Under the pieces are notes generated by a model. It was not told where the DNA came from. It made no database searches and worked only from the letters and a program-made list of their open reading frames with translations. Position numbers and translations under genes: made by a program. 7,365 nucleotides of DNA from Candidatus Coliplasma caballi (GTDB lineage Bacteria > Bacillota > Clostridia > Oscillospirales > CAG-382), in the NCBI GenBank assembly GCA_018065365.1, contig JAGHTH010000093.1, positions 1-7,365 of the forward strand, in the 5' to 3' direction. Numbering within the stretch: position 1 is the stretch's first letter; each line of letters starts with the position of its first letter. Of this stretch, positions 1 through 5,585 are shown piece by piece.

Positions 1-58
1 CCCGTAGGATCAGGTTATTGCAGGTCCCCGCGATGCTGTTTGAATAAAAGTCTTTCAT
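1..58 (-). CDS. N-terminal fragment of an unidentified protein
   Basis: Partial gene running off the left edge. An ATG at 58-56 opens a frame of 19 codons (MKDFYSNSIAGTCNNLILR) with no stop before position 1. A purine-rich stretch (GGAG, then GGGCGGAT) lies just upstream of the ATG and can serve as ribosome binding site. A near-consensus sigma-A promoter sits at 105-133 on the same strand, giving a leader of about 40 nt. The promoter, spacing and open frame support a real gene start. Nineteen residues are too few for me to recognise a family, so no function is proposed. The gene points the same way as the pot operon but has its own promoter and lies beyond the operon's likely terminator, so it is probably a separate transcription unit. 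Confidence 0.55.
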   Translation of the reverse strand, partial: MKDFYSNSIAGTCNNLILR

Positions 59-99
59 ATCCGCCCACTCCGAAACCGAAATCGGTTAGTCATCCGTTA

Positions 100-114
100 C
101 GAATATTATATTCG
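100..114. promoter_or_regulatory. Palindrome over the -10 box, candidate operator
   Basis: CGAATAT-T-ATATTCG is a perfect 7-bp inverted repeat around one central base, and it covers the whole -10 box of the promoter at 105-133. A repressor bound here would block RNA polymerase. A second short palindrome, AACCGAAATCGGTT at 74-87, lies in the leader of the same transcript. The palindromes are seen directly; an operator role is inference, since AT-rich -10 regions are easily palindromic by chance. Confidence 0.35.
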
Positions 115-133
115 CTTCTCCCGCAAAAGTCAA
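105..133 (-). promoter_or_regulatory. Sigma-A promoter for the left-edge gene
   Basis: Read on the minus strand, a TTGACT -35 box (133-128), a 17-nt spacer and a perfect TATAAT -10 box (110-105) are present. Transcription should start near 98, about 40 nt before the ATG at 58. The match and spacing are close to ideal, and the promoter lies just outside the fold-back element at 166-403. Confidence 0.85.
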
Positions 134-262
134 TTCCTTTCGGGGAAAAACACACCCGCGCCGATTAGGGCGTGCGAATTAGGGAGAGAGGGGCCGGGGG
201 ATCGGTCGATTTCGTATCGTCGGCGTACTTGCGAACGGATGACACGAAAGCGACCGAAGACA

Positions 263-294
263 ATAAGAGCGAGGATTTTACTCCTCGCTCTTAT
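263..294 (-). terminator. Perfect 13-bp hairpin, likely pot operon terminator
   Basis: ATAAGAGCGAGGA and TCCTCGCTCTTAT form a perfect 13-bp stem around a 6-nt loop. It lies about 140 nt after the potCD stop and before the promoter of the next minus-strand gene, where a terminator is expected. The minus-strand tail (TGTCTTCG) is only weakly U-rich, and the plus-strand tail (GTTTTGCAATTTTTG) is little better, so orientation is uncertain. It is also the inner core of the fold-back element. Confidence 0.5.
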
Positions 295-319
295 GTTTTG
301 CAATTTTTGACTGATTAAG

Positions 320-356
320 AACAGCTTTTTCATTTCTGAAAAACTGTTTTTCTTTT
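320..356 (+). terminator. Bulged hairpin followed by a T-rich tract
   Basis: AACAG-C-TTTTTCA (320-332) pairs with TGAAAAACTGTT (337-348), with one bulged C and a 4-nt loop. On the plus strand it runs into TTT-C-TTTT, which resembles an intrinsic terminator. No plus-strand gene is visible upstream in the window. It may insulate the operon from antisense transcription or simply be part of the fold-back element. Confidence 0.3.
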
Positions 357-432
357 CTTCGTGTCGTTCCACCGGTCAAAAAATCCCTAAGACGCACGCC
401 CTATCCGTAAGAGTTTTTGTTTGTTCAGAGTG

Positions 433-2397
433 TCAGCTCGAACTCTTGACCTTGTTCCAGAGTTTTTCGTAATACTTCAGAACGTCGTCGGGCAGGTTGG
501 TGTAGTAGGACGCCTTGACTTCCCCTTCGGGATACAGGAACTCGTTGCCCTGCAAGCTGTATTCCTCGTTTTCCATCACGGCGGTGTTCGGGCAGGTGTA
601 GCAGATGTATTCCGCGTTCTGCCACGAAACGTACGGTTCCATCATGAAGTTGAGGTACAGCAGCGCCGCCTCGTAGTTCTGGCAGCCCTCGGGAATGCAC
701 ATCGCGTCGAAGAAGATGTTGGTCCCCTCGCTCGGCAGATAGAACGACAGATGATCGCCGCCGACGCCGGATTCGTCCATCGCATCGACCATCGTCAGAT
801 AGTCGCCCGCGTAATAGTACGCAATCGCGGCGTTCTCGCCCTGCATCTTGGCAAAGATCTGGTCCATGACGCGTCCCTGCAGCAGAGGCGTCTGCTCCAT
901 GAGTTTCTGTGCCGCCTTGTCCCAATCGTCGTAGTTGACCGAATTGACGTCCAACCCCAGCGCGTACTGTGCCGCAGCAAAAGCGTCGCGGGCGTTGTCG
1001 ATGCCGAGAATCTGGCCTTTGTACTTCTCGTTCCACAACAGCGACCACGTTCCGTCCACGTCGGCTTCATCGACCATCGTGTTGTTGTAGATCACACCGA
1101 GGTAGCCGCCAGCGTACGGGATGGAATACTCGCCGGTCGGATCGTAGTCCGACACGCGATAGCGTTCGTCGATATACTGATAGTTGGAAAGAGTCGTATA
1201 GTCGATCTTTTTGAGTCGGTTCTCTTTGATCAGACGGGAAATCATATAGTCGGACGGAATGATCACGTCGTAAGTAACACCGCCGCCGATCAGCGTGGAG
1301 TACATCGACTCGTTGCTGTCGAAGGTGGAATACTCGACGTGGATCCCCGTAACCGCCTCAAAGGCAAGGTTTACGTCCAGCGAATCGTCCTCGCCGTCGG
1401 AAATGTACTCGCCCCAGTTATAGACGTAGAGCGTCGTTCCGGCAAGATCGTTGGTGTAATCGCCCTCCAATTCGGGCTCGAGTTCATCGCGAAGCGCCTG
1501 CAGCGTATCGTTTCTGCCCGAAGCCGTTACGGAAAGGACGACGGTGCAGACCAGGATCAGCGCAATGACGGCAAGCAGGATGCGTTTGCCCGTCTTGGAC
1601 ATCTGCTTTTGCTTTTCCGAACGGATCTGCATCACGTTGACGAAAGTCATCAGCGCGAGGATCGCCAAGAAGATCAGCGTGTAAAGCGCGTAATAGGTCG
1701 GGCGAAGCGGTTTCTTAACGGCGGTATAGAGCTGCGTCGCAAGAATATTGAAATGCCCGTTGGTGTAGTAACTGATGATGAAATCGTCCAGCGAAAGCGT
1801 AAACGCCATGATGAAACCGGACAGGATCCCGGGCGTGATCGCCGGGAAAATGACCTTCCAGAACGCTCTGCGCGGCGTACAGCCGAGGTCGAGCGCCGCT
1901 TCGTACAAGCTGCGGTCGGTCTGATACAGTTTCGGCAGGACGTTGAGGATGACGTACGGAAGATCAAACGTGATATGCGCGATCAGCAGCGTCCAGAAGC
2001 CGAGGATCGTGGCACTGCCGCCGAGCCACACGCCCACGAACGTGAACAGCAGCATCAGCGAAACACCCGTGATGATATCGGGGTTGGTCAGCGGGATATT
2101 CGTAACGGTGTTAGCGGCGTTTTTGAGGGCTTTGGATTTCATCCCGAAAATGCCGTACGCCGCGATCACACCGAGGATCGTTGCGATGACCGCCGCGGTC
2201 AGAGAGATCTTGATCGTATTGCCCAGCACGGTACGAAGGCCGTAATCGTTCACGAGGTTTTCATACCAGCGGAACGAAAAGCCGGAGAATTTGGTCGTGC
2301 TGTCCGAAGCGTTGAACGAGAACAGTACCATGACCGCCATCGGTGCGTAAAGAAGCGCGTAGATAATGCCGACAAAAACTTTTCCGATCGTTTTCAT
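433..2397 (-). CDS. potCD: PotC-PotD fusion: polyamine ABC permease and binding protein
   Basis: This 654-residue protein combines two components of the spermidine/putrescine importer. Residues 1-260 are a PotC permease with six membrane segments and the EAA loop (EAALDLGCTPRRAFWKVIFP, from E166) that contacts the ATPase. A new hydrophobic segment at 272-290, preceded by KTGKR, carries the chain outward. Residues about 320-654 are a PotD-type substrate-binding domain: YNWGEYI (326-332) matches the YNW-EY start of E. coli PotD, followed by IIPSDY (379-384), SIPYAGG (425-431), IDNARDAF (466-473) and FFDAMCIP (562-569). The binding domain should therefore sit outside the cell, tethered to the permease. 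The start at 2397 overlaps the potB stop by 4 nt (ATGA), with GGGGGGAG about 9 nt upstream. M266 probably marks the former separate potD start. The gene ends with TGA. Function is confident; exact substrate preference is not. Confidence 0.95.
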   Translation of the reverse strand: MKTIGKVFVGIIYALLYAPMAVMVLFSFNASDSTTKFSGFSFRWYENLVNDYGLRTVLGNTIKISLTAAVIATILGVIAAYGIFGMKSKALKNAANTVTNIPLTNPDIITGVSLMLLFTFVGVWLGGSATILGFWTLLIAHITFDLPYVILNVLPKLYQTDRSLYEAALDLGCTPRRAFWKVIFPAITPGILSGFIMAFTLSLDDFIISYYTNGHFNILATQLYTAVKKPLRPTYYALYTLIFLAILALMTFVNVMQIRSEKQKQMSKTGKRILLAVIALILVCTVVLSVTASGRNDTLQALRDELEPELEGDYTNDLAGTTLYVYNWGEYISDGEDDSLDVNLAFEAVTGIHVEYSTFDSNESMYSTLIGGGVTYDVIIPSDYMISRLIKENRLKKIDYTTLSNYQYIDERYRVSDYDPTGEYSIPYAGGYLGVIYNNTMVDEADVDGTWSLLWNEKYKGQILGIDNARDAFAAAQYALGLDVNSVNYDDWDKAAQKLMEQTPLLQGRVMDQIFAKMQGENAAIAYYYAGDYLTMVDAMDESGVGGDHLSFYLPSEGTNIFFDAMCIPEGCQNYEAALLYLNFMMEPYVSWQNAEYICYTCPNTAVMENEEYSLQGNEFLYPEGEVKASYYTNLPDDVLKYYEKLWNKVKSSS

Positions 2398-3263
2398 ACC
2401 AGCATGCTCCCCCCTTCTTCGTCATCGGTAAAGCGGTTCAGAATGAACATACTGACCAGAATGACCACCATCAGCACCAACGAAAGTGCCGCCGCGGTGG
2501 GAAGATTGTTGTTCTGCGCGTGGATCTGGTTTTCGATCAGGTCGCCGATCATGTAGTCGCCCGTGCCGCCCATTTTCGCGGAAATATAGAACGTACTGAC
2601 GGACGGGACGAAGACCATGATGATCCCGGAAATCACGCCGGGCAGAGAAAGCGGCATCACGATCCGGCGCACGCGCTGCAAAGCGTTGCAGCCGAGGTCT
2701 TCCCCTGCTTCCAGAAGCGAGGGATCGATGCGCGACATCACGTTGTAGATCGGCAGGATCATATACGGCAGGTAGTTATAGACCATACCGAAAATGACCG
2801 CGCCGGTGTTGTTCATCAACGGCAGACGTCCCATTCCGAGAAACGCCAGCGCCTGATTGATCAGCCCGTTGTTGTCCATGAGCGTGGTCAAACAGTAAGT
2901 GCGGATCAGCAGGTTGATCCAAAGCGGGATCGTAACGAACATATTCGCGACCTTCTGGGAAGTCGGGCGGAATTTGCACACCACGTACGCGAAAGGATAC
3001 GCAATCAGCAGGCAAATTGCCGTCGCGGCAAGCGAATACCACAGGGAGCGCAGCATGACGGACGTATAATCCGCAAGCCCGCTCATGTTCTCGGTCGTAA
3101 AATTCCCGTTTGCATCGGTAAAAGCATAATAGACCACGATGAACAAGGGAATAATGATAAACAGCGCCGCCCAAAGCAGATAAGGCGCGTTCAGGATGCT
3201 TGCGCCCGGCGTCGGCAGTTTTTTTCTGCGCGTTCCGACGGGTACAGTCGTATTCTTTTTCAT
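2394..3263 (-). CDS. potB: Spermidine/putrescine ABC transporter permease PotB
   Basis: This inner-membrane permease half pairs with the PotC part of PotCD to form the polyamine channel. It has 289 residues, normal for the family. Hydrophobic segments lie near residues 27-47, 73-96, 104-126, 155-173, 205-224 and 257-277. The cytoplasmic EAA loop is clear ([20 protein letters not shown], from E185), with the invariant Gly at 191; it docks on PotA. NAPYLLW and the [10 protein letters not shown] segment (114-123) are typical of PotB. The ATG at 3263 overlaps the potA stop as ATGA, preceded by GGAGG and AGGAG, so translation is probably coupled to potA. The 3' end overlaps potCD by 4 nt in the same way. 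Nothing is truncated or missing. Confidence 0.95.
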   Translation of the reverse strand: MKKNTTVPVGTRRKKLPTPGASILNAPYLLWAALFIIIPLFIVVYYAFTDANGNFTTENMSGLADYTSVMLRSLWYSLAATAICLLIAYPFAYVVCKFRPTSQKVANMFVTIPLWINLLIRTYCLTTLMDNNGLINQALAFLGMGRLPLMNNTGAVIFGMVYNYLPYMILPIYNVMSRIDPSLLEAGEDLGCNALQRVRRIVMPLSLPGVISGIIMVFVPSVSTFYISAKMGGTGDYMIGDLIENQIHAQNNNLPTAAALSLVLMVVILVSMFILNRFTDDEEGGSMLV

Positions 3264-4372
3264 TCTCCTGCCTCCGGTGCGGTTTCTTCCTCATCGGAGA
3301 ACGAACTGTAATCGCCGTACAGTCCGGAGTACTCGGATTTATGCATGACGTGGATCGAATCGGGATCCAGCACGATACCGATGGTCTGCCCCTCCGCGTA
3401 CGCGTCGGTGGTCTGCACCATCCATTTGAAGCCCTTGACTTCGACGATCAGCTCGTAATAGTCGCCTTTGAACGTCGCCTGCGTGATCAATCCCGTGATC
3501 ATGCCCTCTCCGGCGGGGACCACGTCCACGTCTTCGGGACGGATGACCACGTCCACCGGCTCGTCGTGCGCAAAGCCCTCGTCCACGCAGACGAAGGTAT
3601 GACCGGCAAACGTAACGGTGTCGTCTTTGTTCATGATGCCGTCAATGATGTTGGACTCGCCGATGAAGTCCGCGACAAACGCGTTTTTCGGCTCGTTGTA
3701 AATGTCAACGGGCGTTCCGATCTGTTGGATCTTGCCGTCGTTCATGACCACGATCGTATCGGACATCGAAAGCGCTTCCTCCTGATCGTGCGTAACAAAA
3801 ATGAACGTGATGCCCGTTTCTCTCTGGATGCGGCGCAATTCGACCTGCATATCCTTGCGGAGTTTGGCATCCAGCGCGGACAGCGGCTCATCCAAAAGCA
3901 ATACGGACGGACGGTTGACCAGCGCTCTCGCGATCGCGACACGCTGCTGCTGACCGCCGGACAAATTGGTAACCTTACGCTTCTCGTATCCCTCGAGATT
4001 GACGAGTTTCAACGTTTCGGAAACCTTTGCGGCGATCTCCTCTTTGGGCGCTTTCTTCACACGCAGACCGAACGCCACGTTTTCATAGACGTTCAGGTGC
4101 GGGAACAGCGCGTAACGCTGGAAGATCGTGTTGACGGAACGCTTGTGCGGAGGCACTTCGTTGATCCGTTTTGAATCGAAAAAAACGTCCCCTTCGTCCG
4201 GCTGGAGAAATCCCGCGATGATACGGAGCGTCGTCGTTTTTCCACAGCCGGAACGGCCGAGGAACGTAACGAACGTGCCGTCCTGAATCGACAGATTCAG
4301 GTGATCGAGGATCGTTTCTCCGTCAAACGAAACGGATACGTCTTTCAATTCGATGATGTTCTTTTTTTCCAT
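3260..4372 (-). CDS. potA: Spermidine/putrescine ABC transporter ATPase PotA
   Basis: This cytoplasmic ATPase energises polyamine import through PotB and PotCD. It has 370 residues from the chosen start. Motifs in order: Walker A GRSGCGKT (39-46), Q-loop Gln85 ([10 protein letters not shown]), signature LSGGQQQR (137-144), Walker B VLLLDEP (157-163), D-loop SALD (165-168) and switch His195 (VTHDQEEA). A C-terminal TOBE-type regulatory region follows at about 280-355, with a short acidic tail. The ATG at 4372 is chosen because [16 protein letters not shown] matches the usual family N-terminus and GGGTGG lies 7 nt upstream. The frame stays open back to 4468 (an in-frame ATG at 4456), but that 32-codon extension lacks family resemblance and overlaps the structured leader. 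It is the first gene of the operon, ends with TGA and overlaps potB by 4 nt. Confidence 0.96.
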   Translation of the reverse strand: MEKKNIIELKDVSVSFDGETILDHLNLSIQDGTFVTFLGRSGCGKTTTLRIIAGFLQPDEGDVFFDSKRINEVPPHKRSVNTIFQRYALFPHLNVYENVAFGLRVKKAPKEEIAAKVSETLKLVNLEGYEKRKVTNLSGGQQQRVAIARALVNRPSVLLLDEPLSALDAKLRKDMQVELRRIQRETGITFIFVTHDQEEALSMSDTIVVMNDGKIQQIGTPVDIYNEPKNAFVADFIGESNIIDGIMNKDDTVTFAGHTFVCVDEGFAHDEPVDVVIRPEDVDVVPAGEGMITGLITQATFKGDYYELIVEVKGFKWMVQTTDAYAEGQTIGIVLDPDSIHVMHKSEYSGLYGDYSSFSDEEETAPEAGE

Positions 4373-4713
4373 TTTGCATCCACCCTTTGCGGCAATTGAC
4401 CGCGTATCGTTTTGTCTTTTACAAAACTCTGCGCAGACCCATGACAGACTAACCATAGCGCCCCGCAAAGAGTTTTTACAAATCGTCCCGCCGACATAGG
4501 CGTGGTGGACGACTGCAGCTACGGTTGCTCAAATAAACCTTTCGGCTTATAACGGTTCTTGTTAGGAACTGCCTGTCAAGCACATTTATTTTATTTTGTA
4601 GGCAGGATGGATACCTGCCCCCGAAGATCGACGCTGCGTAGGTATGCGCCGCTTCGTCTGTGTATCCGTTCTTTGTGAAGAAAGGACGTGGCAGCACAGA
4701 TGCAAAAAAACTG
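4373..4713 (-). promoter_or_regulatory. Long structured 5' leader of the pot operon
   Basis: About 340 nt lie between the predicted transcription start and the potA ATG, with no convincing ORF. Local stems (plus coordinates) are: 4657-4700 (TCTGTG/CACAGA with inner TCC-TTCTT/AAGAA-GGA), 4630-4658 (GACG/CGTC, GCG/CGC), 4601-4619 (GGCAGG/CCTGCC), 4555-4569 (GTTC/GAAC), 4533-4550 (7 bp closed by a GAAA tetraloop on the minus strand) and 4483-4512 (TCGTCC/GGACGA with inner CGCC/GGCG). CTGCCT at 4569-4574 can instead pair with AGGCAG at 4600-4605, which would break the 4601-4619 stem. I do not recognise a known riboswitch, T-box or 6S RNA consensus. It could be a polyamine-responsive leader or a separate small RNA whose 3' end lies before potA. 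Confidence 0.6.
4409..4476 (-). promoter_or_regulatory. Possible attenuator: two mutually exclusive stems before potA
   Basis: On the minus strand AAAACTCT (4476-4469) can pair with AGAGTTTT (4430-4423), extended inward by GCG/CGC, giving a terminator-like stem ending in TTTTGT. The same GTTTTGT (4427-4421) can instead form a perfect 7-bp hairpin with ACAAAAC (4415-4409) around a 5-nt loop. The two cannot coexist. The second hairpin lies only about 37 nt from the start codon. The pairing is seen directly; a switching role is inferred. The U-tract is short, so termination may be weak. Confidence 0.4.
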
Positions 4714-4719
4714 GTTTTC

Positions 4720-4747
4720 ATTATAAACTTTTATGCACAAATGTCAA
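4720..4747 (-). promoter_or_regulatory. Sigma-A promoter of the pot operon
   Basis: The minus strand carries TTGACA (4747-4742), a 16-nt spacer and TATAAT (4725-4720): both boxes are perfect consensus. AT-rich DNA with A/T tracts lies upstream and may act as an UP element. Predicted start of transcription is about 4713, giving the 340-nt leader. This placement argues that the leader is transcribed together with potA. Confidence 0.9.
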
Positions 4748-4956
4748 TAGTTTTTGCAAACTTTTTCGACTTTTTTTCAAACTCTTTTCGGAAAGAACTG
4801 CTTAAACCGCTTCTGCCCGGCATAAATATGAAAAGGGCGGAAATCGAAAACCACATTTTTTGACATTTTTCACGGAAAAGCAGGTAATAATGAACAAAAA
4901 CACGTCGGGAACGTACCCGTCAATCTGTACAAAAAAACAAAAAAGAAGGGAATTGC
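4748..4956. other. AT-rich intergenic region between divergent promoters
   Basis: No gene or strong structure is seen. The stretch is rich in T and A tracts (for example around 4751-4785) and separates the minus-strand pot promoter from the plus-strand promoter at 4957. A plus-strand TTGACA at 4860-4865 lacks a -10 at good spacing (TAATAA is 19 nt away), so I do not call it a promoter. Confidence 0.5.
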
Positions 4957-4985
4957 TTGACAAAACCGCAAAAAAGAGGTATAGT
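4957..4985 (+). promoter_or_regulatory. Sigma-A promoter of the secreted-protein/SpoIID-like unit
   Basis: TTGACA (4957-4962), a 17-nt spacer and TATAGT (4980-4985) form a strong promoter. Transcription should begin near 4992, leaving a leader of about 78 nt to the ATG at 5070. An additional TATAAT at 5020-5025 has no matching -35 box. Confidence 0.85.
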
Positions 4986-5069
4986 AGTACCGCTCGCGCT
5001 CCGAAAAGCAGGCATCGTATATAATATTAGGAACGATCGCAAAGCAAAAACAGAAAGGACGGTGCGGAT

Positions 5070-5585
5070 ATGCGGCACGGACAATTTTCCTCTTTGAAAC
5101 GCAGAATCTTCGGCGCCGTCATTCCGGCGTTTGCGGCGACCGTACTGATTACCGCCGTGCTTTCCGCAGGCGCTTCCGCCGATCCGTCGGGCGAAACTTC
5201 GATCGACGACAAGGCACTCGTTACCTACGGCTACCTCCGCACGTTCCGTGAAGAACTCAAGCAGGAGATCTTAAATGAGATCGGAAATATGGGCGGGACG
5301 ATTTCTTCGGACTACGAGGAGATCACGCTCAAATGCGGCGAGGTCATTTCCCTCGCGGAAGGGACCGAGGTCATTTTCCGCGGCGGCAACGCGGTTACGG
5401 TCTGCGCGTCCGACGAGGACGAAGCCGGTTTTACCGACTTTTCCTCCTCCGAGCAATGCGGATCGGGTACGTTTTTGCAGCCCGGGCATATTTACTATAA
5501 GACGAAAGCGGAGAGCGTTGCGTACATCGTCGTAACCGGCGATCACGCAGCTTTCACGATACGAGGCACTTATGCGACACATTAA
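5070..5585 (+). CDS. Small secreted protein of unknown function
   Basis: A 171-residue protein I cannot assign to a named family. Basic residues (K10, R11, R12) precede a hydrophobic stretch at 14-33 and an Ala-Ser-Ala site at 35-37, which reads as a signal peptide with cleavage near 37/38. After export come a helical, charged segment (about 55-73, YLRTFREELKQEILNEI) and a beta-rich domain (about 83-166). That domain contains the pattern LKCGEVISLAEGTEVIFRGG and ends in FTIRG, a layout I associate with small secreted Bacillota domains of unknown role. Three cysteines (89, 112, 130) occur in the mature part. AAAGGA lies about 10 nt before the ATG. The gene overlaps the next one by 14 nt, so the two are probably translated together and may act together at the cell wall. 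It ends with TAA. Confidence 0.8.
   Translation: MRHGQFSSLKRRIFGAVIPAFAATVLITAVLSAGASADPSGETSIDDKALVTYGYLRTFREELKQEILNEIGNMGGTISSDYEEITLKCGEVISLAEGTEVIFRGGNAVTVCASDEDEAGFTDFSSSEQCGSGTFLQPGHIYYKTKAESVAYIVVTGDHAAFTIRGTYATH

Larger units (their letters stand above)
166..403. repeat. Fold-back element with 20-bp terminal inverted repeats
   Basis: The ends, TAGGGCGTGCGAATTAGGGA (166-185) and TCCCTAAGACGCACGCCCTA (384-403), are inverted repeats matching at 18 of 20 positions. Further complementary segments nest inside in the correct order. GATCGGT (200-206) pairs with ACCGGTC (371-377), with one G-U if read as plus-strand RNA. GGA plus GACACGAA (237-239, 241-248) pairs with TTCGTGTC plus TCC (358-365, 368-370). 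Two local hairpins (263-294 and 320-348) form the core. No believable protein is encoded and I see no clear target-site duplication. It may be a MITE-like non-autonomous element, a structured RNA, or a large 3'-UTR structure of the pot operon; the sequence alone does not decide. Confidence 0.6.

Noticed and set aside
130..372. 80-codon minus-strand frame in the potCD downstream region
   Set aside because: It begins at a GTG without a ribosome binding site, runs through the hairpins of the fold-back element and has low-complexity, basic composition.
421..2556. 711-codon open frame on the plus strand opposite potCD
   Set aside because: It is the antisense shadow of potCD. The translation is Arg/His/Val-rich with no recognisable domain, while the minus frame has clear permease and binding-protein motifs.
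4380..4390. T-box-like AGGGTGG sequence before potA
   Set aside because: It sits 7 nt from the ATG and serves as the ribosome binding site. The rest of the T-box consensus and an antiterminator are missing, and the operon is not an amino-acid or tRNA synthetase operon.
4419..4442. Leader peptide MGLRRVL upstream of potA
   Set aside because: No ribosome binding site precedes the ATG, and a frame this short arises easily by chance. Mentioned only in connection with the possible attenuator.
4601..4630. Resemblance of TCTTCGGGGGCAGG (minus strand) to the start of an FMN riboswitch
   Set aside because: Only the first few bases match; the other conserved FMN aptamer segments are absent and the downstream operon is not riboflavin-related.
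4476..4721. 81-codon minus-strand frame in the pot leader
   Set aside because: Its ATG lies in the -10 box of the promoter, upstream of the predicted transcript start, so it would not be translated; the region is better explained as structured RNA.
4860..4890. Second plus-strand promoter TTGACA ... TAATAA
   Set aside because: The spacer is 19 nt and the -10 box is poor, while a much better promoter lies at 4957-4985.
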